Assembly: GCA_019925795.1 (NCBI GenBank)
Contig: CM034315.1
Location: 9,424,001 to 9,488,000, forward strand
Length of the DNA: 64,000 nt
Direction of reading: 5' to 3'
Origin: Dendrobium chrysotoxum
Lineage: Eukaryota > Streptophyta > Magnoliopsida > Asparagales > Orchidaceae
A model generated the notes under the pieces. The model was not told the DNA's origin. It saw only the letters and a program-made list of their open reading frames with translations, and did no database searches. Below, piece after piece: positions 44,989-57,009 of the stretch (position 1 is the stretch's first letter; each line of letters starts with the position of its first letter). A program made the translations under genes and the position numbers.

Positions 44989-46440
44989 CCATGAGATACA
45001 CGAGATGCAGAGCTTATGGGATCTAAATAGATATCCATTCTCAATGAGATAATCATGAACAGTGCGCTCAAGGCCTAAGGAGTGGATGGAGTAAATCTCC
45101 TTGAAGTCAGGGCACTATAAACATTCTTCCTTCAACTGCTCAAATCCAATAACATATGCCCTCATCTCGACAGTAATCATCATACGATGACTAAGGGCAT
45201 CAGCAGCTTTATTCTCAACTCCAGCCTTATGCATAAGGGTATAGGTGTATTCCTGGAGGAATTCAACCCATCTGCCATGGCAGACATTCAGCTTCTTCTG
45301 GGAGTTTATATAATGAAGAGCTTTATGATCAGAGAAGATGACGAACTCTTACGGGAGAAAATAGTATCGTCAATATCTCAGAGATTGAACAACAACATAA
45401 AACTCCTTATCATATGTGGAGTACTGCTGGCGAATTTCATTCATCTTCTTACTAAAATAGGCCACAGGGTGACCCTCTTGGGATAGGAATCCTCCAATAC
45501 CAACTCCCAAAGCATCACATGACACTTCAAAGACTTTAAAAAAGTCAGGAAGTCTCAACACAGGGGCTTCCACCATCTTTTGTTTAATCTCATCAAAGGC
45601 TCTGGTGGCAATTAAAGACCACTTGAATTCTCCTTTCATCATACAATTGGTGATGGGGGAGACAATCGAGCTGAAGTTCTTAATAAACCTCCTATAAAAA
45701 TAGCTAAGCTAAGGAAGCTCCTAACTTCCCGAATGTTTTTAGGGATAGGCCATTCAGTTATGGCCTTCACCTTCTCGGGGTCAGCAGAGACCCCATGGGC
45801 TGCAACTATGAAGCCCAAAAAATAGAACCTAGTCAATGAGGAAGATACACTTCTTAGGATTAGCATATAATTGTTCCTTCCTCAGAACCTCACATACCTG
45901 GCTAAGATGGTCTAAGTGCTAGTCAACAAATTGACTATAAATAAGAATGTCATCAAAATAAATAACAACAAACTTACCCATGAAGGGTTTCAGCACCTAG
46001 GTCATGACTCTCATGAAAGTACTCGGTGTATTACTCAACCTAAATGGCATGACCAACCACTCATAGAGACCATCCTTGGTCTTGAAAGTTGTCTTCCACT
46101 CATACCCAAGATGGATCCTAATCTAATGATATCCACTCTTAAGATCAATTTTGGATAATATAGTGGCTCCAAACATCATATCCAACCTGTCATCCAGTCT
46201 AGGGATAGGGAAACGATACTTGATAGTGATTTTTTTGATAGCACGGCTATCAATACACATCCTCCATGTACCATCCTTCTTGGGGGAAAGAAGGGATGGT
46301 ACAACACAAAGACTCAGACTCTCCTTGATGAAACCCCATTGTAGGAGTTCATCCACCTGCCTCTTGTGCTCAACATGCTCAATGGGATTCATACAGTAAT
46401 GAGGCAAGTTGGGGAGGGAAGCACTGGGGACAAGGTCAAT
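44989..46440 (-). pseudogene. Ty3/gypsy reverse transcriptase and RNase H, truncated
   Basis: On the minus strand: GFIKESLSLC, SPKKDGTWRMC, IDSRAIKKITIKYRFPIPRL and ILSKIDLKSGYH (46407-46123); an active-site VVIYFDDILIYSQ near 45955; then FKWSLIATRAFDEIKQKMVE, APVLRLPDFFKVFEVSCDAL and PVAYFSKKMNE, YSTYDKEFYVVV (45642-45370) and an ADALS block near 45200. Frames change and stops interrupt several times. Similarity fades near 45000, so integrase is missing: a 3'-truncated element. Confidence 0.9.
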
Positions 46441-47210
46441 GGCATGTTATATATCCCTCAAAGGTGGTAATTGGTTAAGAAGATCCTCACAAAAAAAATC
46501 AGAAAAATCCTGAAGGATGGGCTGGACCTCCTGAGGAATGCGCATTTCAGGCTCCTTAGTAACCTCACGACCCTCTAAGGCATAAAGAGGTGTGCCTTGG
46601 GCTACACATGAATCAATAATCTTGGCAGATAAAAGGTTATGCCCTTTACTAGGTTTCACAGGATTGGATTTAGGTTCATCCTTAGACTTTGGCTGACTAG
46701 GCAAGAGCTTGATCTTCTTGCCACCATGTTCAAACACACAGATGTTTGAACGACCATAAATGTAGACATCAATATCAAAAAGCCAGGGGTGGCCTAACAT
46801 AACCTGACCCACATCCATAACGAGGATATCCCACCAAATATTCTCTTTATAATCAGAAAAGGAGATAGGTATGAGGCTTTGTTCCTTTACCTGCAAGGCA
46901 ATGGAATTGACCCAAGCTATCTTATAAGGACGGGTGGGGAACAATAAACAAGGCAAGGTGGGTCACTAAGCTGGAGGAGAAAAAATTTATACAACTACCA
47001 CTATTGATGTTGATTTTGTAATTTTTATCTTTCAATCTTGTGTAGGTGTGAAAAATGGAAGTCCTACACCAGTCATCAACAGATCGGGAGTGTGACAGTG
47101 CACATCTCACTACACATAGGGGAGAGGAGTCCCATTTATGGATGCAATGGATGACATCAGTATCATCCTCATCCTCCTCAAAGAATTCACCATCAACATC
47201 CACCTAGTGA
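46441..47210 (-). pseudogene. Ty3/gypsy protease region
   Basis: A frame at 47203-46922 contains ININSGSCINFFSSSLVTHL, the protease motif with Asn in place of the usual Asp of DSG. A following overlapping frame (46956-46447) contains DILVMDVGQVMLGHPWLFDI and an acidic-to-basic linker ending DFFCEDLLNQLPPLRDI, which precedes the reverse transcriptase. It lies between gag and RT, as expected. Confidence 0.82.
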
Positions 47211-48477
47211 ATGAGGTCAGCCTCAGGCTCAAGGTCTTCCTCAGATAATTCTTCAATAATGGAGACCTTATAAGGGCTAGAACACTGGGTGGCAATGTGG
47301 CCATACCCATGGCACCTCAAGCACTTAGTCTTAGGGTGAGATTTAGGTGACTTCACCATGGGAGACTTGCCCTTCAGATTAGACCGAGTTTTGGGTGTGT
47401 TAGAAGAGGGTTGACTGGGATGGCTAGGGATTGGCTGGGATGGCTAGGAGTCGGCCTAAGAGATGAAACATGTGGGTTCAATCCACCAGGAGGCCTAAAT
47501 GGGGGTCTAGACTCATTGTGATGAATAGTGTGGTGTTGTCTAGATTCTTCCAGATCCAAGACTATGCTATAGGCACTCTCTAAGGTGGTGATATTACTAG
47601 CAAATAATTCGTTGTGAAGATCTTCATGCAACCCTACACGAAACATTGATAGTATCTGTGCAAGATTAGTGGTGGTCTATCCACTGCAGCGCATCATAAA
47701 ATTATCAAATGCTGCGATATACTCTTTTACAATTCACTACCCTGAGTTAACATGTTCCTTCTATCCAACAGTCTCAGGAAATATGATGGTGGGATGTATT
47801 TCTGCCTCAGTCCCCGCTTCATAGTTCTCAGATCAGTCACGGGATGTTCACCTCGAGATTCCCTAGGATTTTCTAGATTAGTCCAAACTAACTAGCTCTC
47901 CTAATAAGCTTCATTTCAATAAATCTAATTTTTCACTCCTCAGAAATGTTATATCACTTGAAAAAACTATCCATACCCATGTCTAATCCAAAAAGATATG
48001 GAGATCCAAGTTTCCATCAAATGTGGGAGCATCAATGCTAATGTTTTTCAACAAAGGAGCTTCAGGATCATGACCACGGGGATGCTCACAGTATGGCTGA
48101 CTAATATGGGCAGGGAGAATTCCTCGTGGGTGTTTACCATGTGCTGGGGGCACTCCCTAGCCGAAAATAGGGTTATGACCAGGAGGGGGGTTTTAATCAT
48201 ACCTAGGTTGTTGTGGAGGAGGGGTAACATGGGGGTATCCATAATTGGGGTTCATATCATTAGCAACAATTGAAGGAATTTTTGACGGAGTGTAGAGTGA
48301 AGACATACTCCTTGCCCTATCCAGATTGTCAAGCTTTTCCATTGTGAGGCGATGGAATTCGGTCGCATTGGCTTGGTTTTCCCTAACAACCTGAGTTAGG
48401 GTGCCAATTTTACCAACTAAAATGTCTAAGGTTCGCTGAATTTTTTTTGGGGTCCATGGGGATACACTAGGTGACAC
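47211..48477 (-). pseudogene. Ty3/gypsy gag with zinc knuckle
   Basis: The N-terminus at 48477 reads LDILVGKIGTLTQVVRENQ and FHRLTMEKLDNLDR, a coiled-coil-type gag start. A later capsid block reads FRVGLHEDLHNELFASNITT and ESAYSIVLDLEE (47646-47550). The nucleocapsid knuckle CLRCHGYGHIATQC (C-X2-C-X4-H-X4-C) is near 47325-47285. The middle (48190-47650) is only visible in shifting frames with stops. Dead gag. Confidence 0.82.
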
Positions 48478-48838
48478 TTAGGGTTGTTAGGATGTAAAGG
48501 ACAACACCTATATTAATGAGAAACACACTTAAGGCTTGCTATATGATGCAGGTTTTACTAGACAGCAAGCAAACAATAGGAAACACCCTCCTAAAATTAA
48601 TTTTGGAGAGGTAGGATTACTGTAGTTTAAGGGGCAGCAGCACTTAAACATACATTTTCCTAAACTAAGCTTGAGGTTTTGAGCCTACTTCTTGTAGCTA
48701 ATTGACATGGCATGCAGAAATTGTTGTGTAAAATGGGCAAACAAGTGATATACATGAAATGTTATGCAATTAATCACGCCTAAGGGCTGCTATGTAAAAC
48801 TTTGGATTGAATTCTTGCACATGAAACTAGGCAACCAT

Positions 48839-48850
48839 ACTCTAATACCA
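48839..48850 (-). promoter_or_regulatory. tRNA-iMet-like primer binding site
   Basis: On the minus strand TGGTATTAGAGT, ten of twelve bases matching the usual TGGTATCAGAGC primer site. It lies between gag and the sequence interpreted as the 5' LTR. Confidence 0.8.
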
Positions 48851-49506
48851 AATGATGTAGGACTAACATGTGAAGACTTGCATTGTAAAATTATAGATAA
48901 GTTAAATTTAAAATCAGCAAGATATTAATTATGGGGATGCTTAAAATATGCTTCAAATAAGTAAGAAATGCAATTCACAAATAGCAATTAATCACAACCA
49001 AAATTCTAGAATTCAAGAAAGATAAATCAAATCAACAACTTAGCTAACATGGGTTGGCAAAAAGATCCAACATTTAACATAGATCAGTCACTACGAGAAC
49101 AATGCACTCAATGATTTAAGAAGCTAGCGGATTTAAATTAACACTAAAGTAGTGATGCCACAGAGAATTGGACTTCGAAGCTATCTACTTAAATGTATGA
49201 AGTAAGAGTAGAAAGACTTAGGTATTTGCGTCGCAAGGAAGCTTCCTTTAGATGTGGTGGGGTCTCGGCCGGTTGATCTTTAAATGGTTGCTCCTTAGTG
49301 CCTTCCTTGTGTCTTACTTCACAGTGGAGAAGAAGAGATGTTGGCCGAAATTTGGAAGGAGGGAAGCCACAGTTTTTGCTATTTGTGAAAGATTAGGAAT
49401 GGTATGAGGTTAATTAGAATGGTGGGGCTTAGGCAATGGGAGAGAGTGTGATTAAAAAAATGAAAAAAATATTTTTGGAAAGGGAAAAGATAAAGTTAAC
49501 TTTGTA

Positions 49507-49800
49507 ATTAATGGGTCAATTTCCCATTAATTAACTTGAAGAGTTCTAAGAGTGAGCTAACCATGGGAAAAGGGAAGGGGTTGTGGCTTTTCCAATTCCC
49601 AACTAGTTTTGAGAATGAAAATAAGGAGAGGCAATTAATGGGTCAACTTCCCATTACTTAACATGAAGAGTTCCAAAAGTGGGCCAATAATGGAAAAAGG
49701 GAAGGGGTTATGGCTTTTCCAATTCCCAAATAATTTTGGAAATGAAAATAAGGAGAGGCAATTAATGGGTCAACTTCCCACTAATTAACATAAAGAGTTT
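49507..49800. repeat. ~125-bp tandem repeat inside the LTR (about 2.4 units)
   Basis: AATTAATGGGTCAA.TTCCCA recurs at about 49507, 49632 and 49758, each followed by TTAAC.T.AAGAGTT and, in the first two units, by GGGAAGGGGTT.TGGCTTTTCC. Confidence 0.92.
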
Positions 49801-50136
49801 CAAAGGACAAGTGGGGTCCAATTGGAATCCCAAAGGTCAAAATTTCAGATTTCAGAAATTTTGGATTGGGAATTTGGATGGGGAGGTGGTGGTGGTGGGC
49901 TTGCCGTGAGCGGTAGAAGGGGAAGGGGGTTGACCGGCGGTTAGGGAGGAAGAAGGAGGTAAAGGGGAAGAGATACAAGGGGAAAACCAAGAGCTCACCT
50001 TAATGGGCTGCTGGGTACTTCATTTGCCTTCTCCTAAGGCTTCACCACTCCACCACACTCACTCTCACACTAGAGAAGAGAGCTAAAATAAGAATTCATT
50101 CAAAAATAATCATCATCCATACGAGGGGGGAGAGAG

Positions 50137-50150
50137 CCATATATATAGGC
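50137..50150 (-). promoter_or_regulatory. Candidate LTR TATA box
   Basis: On the minus strand GCCTATATATATGGC. Its place in the LTR, upstream of the primer site and gag, is right for an RNA polymerase II start about 30 bases further left. Confidence 0.5.
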
Positions 50151-50400
50151 TCCACCACATGACAAGACAAAAGACACAAATGCCCTTGAGCTTACAATAT
50201 AACATTAAAGAAAAGTTCACAAATGCCTTTAGGCTTACAACATAGCATTAAGAAAAAGTTGAGAAAGTAAATTTAATCACATATAACACACATAACAACT
50301 AATAATATAACGACTCAATCATGGCCGTCGATCTACAACCCTTTCTATGATAAACTGTCCATGCATTGATTTTCCCATCAACACACTTCTCCCACGTTAA

Positions 50401-50803
50401 ATGTAGCAGGCATCTATAGCTATCACCCACCTGACAGTACGCACTTCATCGAAATCTCAGCGGAGTCGAGCTTCTCCGAACCGGGGGAGAATTAATGTGA
50501 ACATCCTCTCTGTGAACATATCCCAATGAACACCACACTCAGCTCAACAGCCCACTACTACTACTACTATTTTGCTATTTTACCTTTCTGTTAAGCATAG
50601 TACAGTACTTTTCTATAGTTTTGTTTATCTTAATTAAGTAATTACTGATATTAGGCTAGTTTATGGATATATTGCCCGTTGGGAGAAAAGGCCAGATAGA
50701 ATGAAAATTTTATTTCTCTAAACCGAGTTACTGTTTCATTGATTTTCCTTGTCAAGGATTCTTCCTTCTTGCAGCTGCTACACCACAAAAAGAGCAACAA
50801 CCA
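50401..50803. other. Spacer without recognised content
   Basis: No coding similarity. A short TACTACTACTACTA tract at about 50560-50575. This may include the outer LTR edge of the element to the left. Confidence 0.35.
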
Positions 50804-51483
50804 TTATACCAATGCCCTATTGAATAAACTTTTATACTTCCTACTTAATGTTACCCAGCCTTTTCCAAATAGAAGAATTAGCCATTTTATAAAAGCAAGA
50901 TAGATGATATCTATCGAACAATATTTAGTATGCATTCTAAGAAGATAGCCCATAAGATGTCTTTCTTTCTGAAATTTCATCATATTTGAATAGAAAAAAA
51001 TAATGAGATTATCAATAAAAAAAGACAAATATGAGATAGAAAAACCTTTCTTAGTTATATAATTCAAACGAGGGTAAACAGTGATTGTATAAATCAAATC
51101 TCTATAAAAATATTCCGCAGCAATAATAAAAAGATCAAATAATAGAGAATCCCCTAACCTAATCCCCTTGCCTAATATCATGATATAAATAAACATCAAA
51201 CTTGGATTATCAAATGACATGCATTCAAACGTCTTCTTTTAATAGAATTCTTTTCTTCTATTTTCCTGCAAGAACTTTGTAGCAGTAATAGATTGGCTCT
51301 CAACTCATGATCAAACCTCAACAAGCTTATGTGTGAATAATCTCTTATAAATACAAACACAAATTTAGAAATTAGAAGGTTGTGATCATTGAGACAGGGA
51401 CCGTCAAACATTCTAAGCTTTAGATGATCTCTAAAGATATTTTCCTGCATTTGATTCATCATTTCATAAGTTTTTACAGGCAA
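50804..51483 (-). pseudogene. Unrecognised coding relic in two overlapping frames
   Basis: On the minus strand one frame (51483-51196) reads NQMQENIFRDHLKLRMFDGP, HNLLISKFVFVFIRDYSHIS and LRANLLLLQSSCRKIEE. A second, overlapping in another frame (51220-50804), reads LIYTITVYPRLNYITKKGFS and HTKYCSIDIIYLAFIKWLIL. The composition is protein-like and a frame change joins them near 51200, so this is probably one broken gene. I do not recognise the family. It directly abuts the dispersed repeat that also lies in the NOV relic. Confidence 0.4.
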
Positions 51484-51516
51484 TATATCTTAAACTTAAA
51501 AACATGATCTTAAAAC

Positions 51517-51890
51517 TTACAAGTGGACTACACAATCAAGATAAAAAAAATTTATTCCATCCAAATACAAAAAATATAACACATGAAAAAATCCGTAATA
51601 AGTAAGAAAGCCTAAGCGCATGCTGTACCTCAAGCCAATGACTAACGTTGTACAACATAATTTATGAGATTTTGTAGCATACCTCACAATGACTACATCT
51701 TAAGATATAAAGTATTGAATATAACTTGTTCAACAACTAGAGAGACTCTCGGTGGAACTGAGAATGAGAAGTCTAATGAAATATAACATAATTTATGAAA
51801 TTCTGACTTACCTTATGATGATTCCATCGTAAAATAAATTGAATGGAACTTACTTTACATTCAACAAATAGGGAATCCATATGAATATAA
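51517..51890. repeat. Dispersed repeat copy 2 (partner 32445-32900)
   Basis: Same orientation and order as copy 1, with two of the ~130-base internal units (ACAACATAATTTATGAGA near 51651, AACATAATTTATGAAA near 51786) and a partial third start. It carries a small extra TAAAAAAAATTTATTCCA insert near 51542 that the other copy lacks. Confidence 0.85.
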
Positions 51891-52119
51891 CTTGTTCAAC
51901 AACTTGAGCTTTATGAGGCTGGTTTTATTCACTCACAAATTGGTTTGATTAAAAATCCCCTATTTTTTCCCCACATTTTCCCCAAGAGATTGAGAATGTC
52001 ATGATGCATCCTGTTTTTTAATGGTTCATATTAAATCACAAGATCATGACCGCCACATTCAGGATAGACTAAATAAATATGGTTGCTCAAATCCTGCTGT
52101 GAGTTGCAATCTTCTTCTT

Positions 52120-52680
52120 CTTCTTCAAATGTCATGGGTTCGATTCTGATATCCCTTTCTCCTTCAAACAATGTTATTGTTGGTATTGGTCTAGTCAGCG
52201 ACTTCTCCAACAAGCTCTCGTCGCAACCTCCTCTCACTATTGTCAAAAGATTCAACAGTGAGCTCCTGTCCCGACTTACTCATGGTTGTCGGCACTTTCT
52301 CCACTAAACTCCTATTACGACTTCCTCACGATCCTTCTCAGAGACCTTGAACTCGAAAGTTAAGATCAAGTATGCCTTTAAAACAATGTGCCAGCACAAG
52401 GTATGCCCGCTCATAAACTGACACTTTCTTCTTCTTCAAGCATCACATGCACTGATCCCATAAGTGACTTCTCTAAAAAGCTTGCATCAGAACTTCCTCT
52501 CATTGTCATCAAATTCTTCTCCAATGAGCTCCTGTAACAACTTATTTGATACCATCGACACCTTCTCCACCTAACTTTCATCGTGACTTCCTCGCGATCC
52601 TTCTTAGTGACCTTGATTTCATAAGTCAAGCAAAAGTATGTTTTTTAAATGACGAGCCACAATATTTACTCCACAGTCTC
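52120..52680. repeat. Two diverged ~285-bp tandem copies
   Basis: Copy 1 (about 52130-52400) and copy 2 (about 52425-52680) share AGTGACTTCTC/AGCGACTTCTCC, CTTCCTCTCA/CCTCCTCTCA, CATTGTCATCAAATTC/CTATTGTCAAAAGATTC, GTGAGCTCCTGT/ATGAGCTCCTGT, TTTCTCCAC and CCTCACGATCCTTCT/CCTCGCGATCCTTCT. Short opposing frames here are not supported as genes. Confidence 0.75.
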
Positions 52681-53584
52681 ACTTTGGAGGAATACATGCA
52701 TATAATGGAAGAACTTTAAGTTTAAATCCAACAACTTTTAGGAAAGACTAGATAACAAAGAGCACCTATGTTTCCATCTTACTTGCAAATGATTGGTACT
52801 AGAAGATAATCAACAATAACAAATTTAATAATAAAAATGATAAAATCAACTAACAGAACTATCTGATCCAATGTTTATGTAATGAAGCACTCATAGCAAG
52901 CAAACAAACAACCTAATATTCATCGTAGTGCATTTATCACTTGTTGTGACAGTTAATGAATCAATAAGAATAAGAATCAAGAATAAAAAAGTATTTCTTA
53001 GCTGATATAACAAATGTAAACATGATAGGCATCATTACATGATAAGTTCAGCGAGTTGAATTACTAAACAACAGATGCAACAAGCCCTGCAAGTTTACAC
53101 AAAATAAAAAAATAAACTAATAAAAATGAGGTATAATAGTCTCAAAGAATTGAAGATATTCATAACTATGAATTCACTGCTTTCAATAAGAAAAATAAAT
53201 AAATTGAGAGAGAGCAAAAAATGGTTGAACATGAGGAATATGTATATATGTGCCTGTTTTGTATAATTTTCACAAAAACATTTTCTAATTTTGATCCCAT
53301 TATAGCAATAGTTCATATCATATATAATGGTTGGCCTATCTATACGCGCATGGTCAGTTTGGCTTTTAAAGATACTCCGAAATGAAAATACAGCTTCATA
53401 TGAGGACAATTTTTTTCAAAAGAGAATGGAAAAATTGAGCTGGTTTTCTTTTTTTCTCACCTTTTTTTGTGCGGGGAGTAAATTTTTATGCACCAAAAAA
53501 CACCATAAAAATTCCACTATACTGGCAGGATAAGAGTAGAACCAAGATGTGTTAAATTCAATGAACTACTAGAGGTTTAAAGTA
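52681..53584. other. AT-rich spacer, nothing recognised
   Basis: Neither strand shows a recognisable protein family or terminal repeats. Minus frame 53095-53409 is hydrophobic and AT-driven. Confidence 0.45.
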
Positions 53585-53600
53585 ATGTAAAACACACATA

Positions 53601-53717
53601 GCTCACCTTGGTCTGTTGGTTGGAGCTTAGGTTATCAGGTAAGAGATCTTAGATTCGAGTCTTGTGTATGCGATGTGTGTGTGAGTCTGCCTTAATTGGC
53701 CTAACTATCAAAAAAAA
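53601..53717 (+). mobile_element. tRNA-derived SINE
   Basis: A ~117-base unit starting GCTCACCTTGGTCTGTTGG (box A-like) with a box B-like GATTCGAGTC about 35 bases on, ending in an A-run. It is flanked by a 16-base target duplication: ATGTAAAACACACATA (53585-53600) and ATGTAAAACACGCATA (53718-53733), one mismatch. Length, internal RNA polymerase III promoter, A-tail and long duplication all fit a SINE mobilised by a LINE. Confidence 0.9.
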
Positions 53718-53733
53718 ATGTAAAACACGCATA

Positions 53734-55369
53734 TACGGGCCATAAAAGGGAAAATATATGATATCATAATGGATCCCAACAATGATCTACAAGTAACATT
53801 AATTAACTTACGAGATAATGAAAGAGTTTGAAGATAATATAGCTTATGGAATAATGGAATAGTGCTATATTAGTATAATTAATTAACTTGCTTTGTAAGA
53901 TCTTAGCATTTTCTAGAGGACATAGTAAGTAAGCAAATGGAAGCAATAGAGGATTTACTTGTAAGCTTTTGCCCAATTGCTCTTTCTGTAGATTTAGCAT
54001 GGACTGAGCAGGTGCCTCATAGAGCATGTTATGTTCTCGATTTGAAAAATATTTTGTCCTTTAAAGAGAGTTTGAAATATATTCAATGATGGCAATTAAG
54101 ATATATCTTAATGATTAGTTGTTTTCGGCAATAATTTATTTTAAAAATTTTGCAAATTTAGAATGTAATTAATAGATGATCAGGCAACTAATCGTAATAG
54201 TTCCTATTTGGATAATAAAGTGATATGGCTTGCACAATTAATCCTACCAATAATGAATTTCTGCCCAGTTTTTTGGATTAAATAACTTTCAAATTTTAGT
54301 TCAAAATTTAAAAAATTATTCCAGGAGTCATCTGAATTCATAATTTGGTAAATTTCCAATTGAGTAATATGCTTCGATTAGGTTAATCTAATTGGTTAAT
54401 AGGACCTTCCTGTTCCTGTCATTGGTCATTGGTCATTCAATGGACGCACGGTCTACTTGTTCTCCTTGTGGTTTGGTCAAGATAACCTAGGGCAAGATCA
54501 TCCTATTACTGTTTTTTTATCAGACGAGACAATGATATTGGATGCCAATCTTAGATTATTAATAAAACCAAACCTTCACCTTGATTAGCCTCGAACTCCT
54601 GTTAATCTCTACGAAGCCGAAGCAGCAATGAAGAATGGCGATGAGGATAAGCAAACCCTAGACAGGCCTAAGGCTCTAGGCAGAGCATAAAGATAAGATA
54701 AATTATGGAGATAGACAAGAAAAGGCAGAAAAGAATACCGCCAACCCTTCTCCCAACTCCTTTGTCCTTCAGCTCTAACTTACAAACTCCTCTTTTCTCC
54801 TTCGCACGCCTCTGGCACTGTCGATGCCTTCTCCAGCGATCCGTCTCGACTTGCTCCCATCTTTATAGTCTCGCGAGTTCCCGGAATCTGGGGGCTGTTA
54901 TTGAGTTTTGGGAATTTGGGCGGGGGATCTGGAGAGAAAGACCAAGCCTCGGCCATCTGGGCGTAAGGAATCATTCTATGGCAGTTTTTTTTCTAAATTT
55001 TAATTTATTTTTAAATAGTAGTTTTGGTTGATATGAATTAAATAAAACATATTAATTGGAAAATTTAATATTATCTGTGATTTGATGTAATTAAATAAAA
55101 TTTATTATATTTAATTAATTTTACCCATTTCTTATTACTAGTTTTATTTAATTAAATAAAAATTATAATAATAAAATTATTATTAATTGTTTGCCAAATA
55201 TTAAAAGCAATATACTAAATCACGAGGTTGAGCAGTGAAATAAATATACTTATCAGAATGTTAAGTAAGGGTATTGACAAATAAATACACAAGAACTTCA
55301 TATAACACAATAATCTATCAAATATATTTCAAAGAATTTTGACTCATATACCACCCAACATATAGAGTT
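53734..55369. other. Spacer without recognised genes
   Basis: No coding family recognised on either strand. Frame 54705-55031 and its antisense are composition effects of a pyrimidine-rich stretch. No terminal repeats or tandem arrays were noted. Confidence 0.45.
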
Positions 55370-55679
55370 TGATGCGGTGCCATAACAACATAAGGAGAAG
55401 AGCAGCATATCACGCAATACAACTGCTCACATGGCCTCACGCTCTGCGCATCATTCTGTTTTATCTGTTTCTTATTATTAGTTTTATGTAATATTTTACT
55501 TAAAAGTTGGACTTACTTATGCTTAAGGTAGCAGAACCATAGCATACCATATATATATAGTTTTGGATATAAAAAGAATGATAGAGAAGAAAGAAAACTT
55601 ATTTTAGTAATATATCAAAATTCTGAGTTCTTGCCTACGTAGCTTATGTTCTTGCAGGTTTTTTCTTGATATCACATCA
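55370..55679 (+). mobile_element. 5' LTR of the 55-62 kb gypsy element
   Basis: It starts TGATGCGGTGCC and shares its first ~130 bases with 1441 and 62047, which follow the integrase end. It ends near ATCACATCA, directly before the primer site. At about 310 bases it is short. Beyond the first 130 bases it differs from the 3' partner, so one of the two has been rearranged or replaced. Confidence 0.7.
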
Positions 55680-55681
55680 AT

Positions 55682-55693
55682 TGGTATCAGAAC
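55682..55693 (+). promoter_or_regulatory. tRNA-iMet primer binding site
   Basis: TGGTATCAGAAC, eleven of twelve bases of the usual site, directly after the LTR and 20 bases before the gag ATG. Confidence 0.85.
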
Positions 55694-55713
55694 CAACCCC
55701 TGGACCAGCACCG

Positions 55714-56991
55714 ATGGCAAAGAGTAGCCGACGAGCAGCTTCCGACGATGATAGAAGCTTAGATGTTCTCTGGGCGATGCAAAATGCATTCTCCAAGCAG
55801 TTAGCAGAACTTTCTATTGATTTCAAGCGGTTTACCGTGGAAGTTCAACGGGACCTCCAAATCCGAGAAGGTTAGCGCCGCGGATGTCTTCGAACACCAC
55901 TGGGTCTCCAAGCAGGTCAAATCAAAGAAGACATCGAACGCGATAGAGGGCAGAACCCAGTCCTGATTCTGGAACTCTCCGATTCCAATGAGGACAAAAA
56001 TCATTTCTGACCGTTCCATCACTATGATTCGGAAAAAGGGAAAAGTGATTACATGCGTGATGTTGCGAGGGGAAGACATAGAAATCCAAGATCTTAATAA
56101 GAGTTTCACGCTAAATTAGATATCCCATTTTTTTAAGGATGGCTACACATCGAAGATTATTTAGATTGGGAAAGAGCGATTGAGTCATTCTTTGAGTACA
56201 TGAATATTGCACCTGAAAAGCAAGTTAAATATTTTGCGAGCCGATTGAAGGGAGGAGCTAGCGCGTGGTGGATGCAAGTTAGAAAAAACCGCCATCGAGA
56301 AGGCAAGGGGGATGTTCGAACCTAGACACGAATGAAGCAATTAATGCGAGCACATTTCCTCCCAACTGATTATGAGCATCTCTTATATGTCCGTTATCAA
56401 CAATGTGTTCAAGGCAATAGAACTGTCAATGAATACACTAAAGAGTTTTACAGGCTAAGTGCCTGCAATAACCTTCATGAATCTGACACTCAGCTTGTTG
56501 CCCGCTATACTGGAGGATTAAAAGACGCTATACATAATAAATTAGAGCTCAACCCCATTTGGACTCTATCACAAGCCGTCAATTTTTCCCTCAAGGTTGA
56601 AATTCAACTAGCGTGACACCTCTGCAGTTTTAATTATAGACGAACACTTAGTGAACAACCAACCAAAATTAAGTCCATTAGGCAGGCGCCAAGATCGCAG
56701 CCCACTCCTCTGCCACCTACTACCGGCCCGCCCAATGCACCTAATCCAAAAATGCCTCCAAGGCCAAGGTTACCTGCTAAGGACAACCCCTACACAAGGC
56801 CATCGACATTGAAATGTTTTCGATGCTTCCAAGTGGGTCACAAATCTAATGAGTGCCCTACGAGGCCACAGATTCAGCTTTTAGAAGGAGACACTGATGA
56901 GGCAGTAGATAATCAAGTTGATGATTTGGAACCAGAAATAGAGGACCTGCTAGAGGATGATGGTGACCAAGTCATTTGTGTTATGGAATGA
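55714..56991 (+). pseudogene. Ty3/gypsy gag with zinc knuckle
   Basis: The chosen start is the ATG at 55714 (MAKSSRRAASDDDRSLDVLW). Pieces in the same frame: FSKQLAELSIDFKRFTVEVQ to a stop at 55873-55875; the capsid core RAHFLPTDYEHLLYVRYQQC, VNEYTKEFYRLSACNN (56332-56616); and the nucleocapsid CFRCFQVGHKSNEC (C-X2-C-X4-H-X4-C) near 56815-56860, followed by an acidic tail to 56991. Stops and a frame break around 55880-56330 disable it. Confidence 0.9.
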
Positions 56992-57009
56992 CTTCTTTTA
57001 GCTCCGCGA

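Larger units (their letters stand above)
48856..50400 (-). mobile_element. 5' LTR of the 45-50 kb gypsy element (right edge uncertain)
   Basis: The minus-strand LTR ends CCTACA right before the primer site. It contains an internal ~125-base tandem repeat (49507-49800), a TATA-like box (50137-50150) and a TACTACTACTA-type tract beyond 50560. No second LTR is in the window, so the outer boundary is estimated from the TATA box position. Minus frame 49781-49990 is a by-product. Confidence 0.6.

Noticed and set aside
54705..55031. Plus-strand frame of 108 residues with a basic start
   Set aside because: Pyrimidine-rich composition, an equally open antisense frame and no family match; not supported as a gene.
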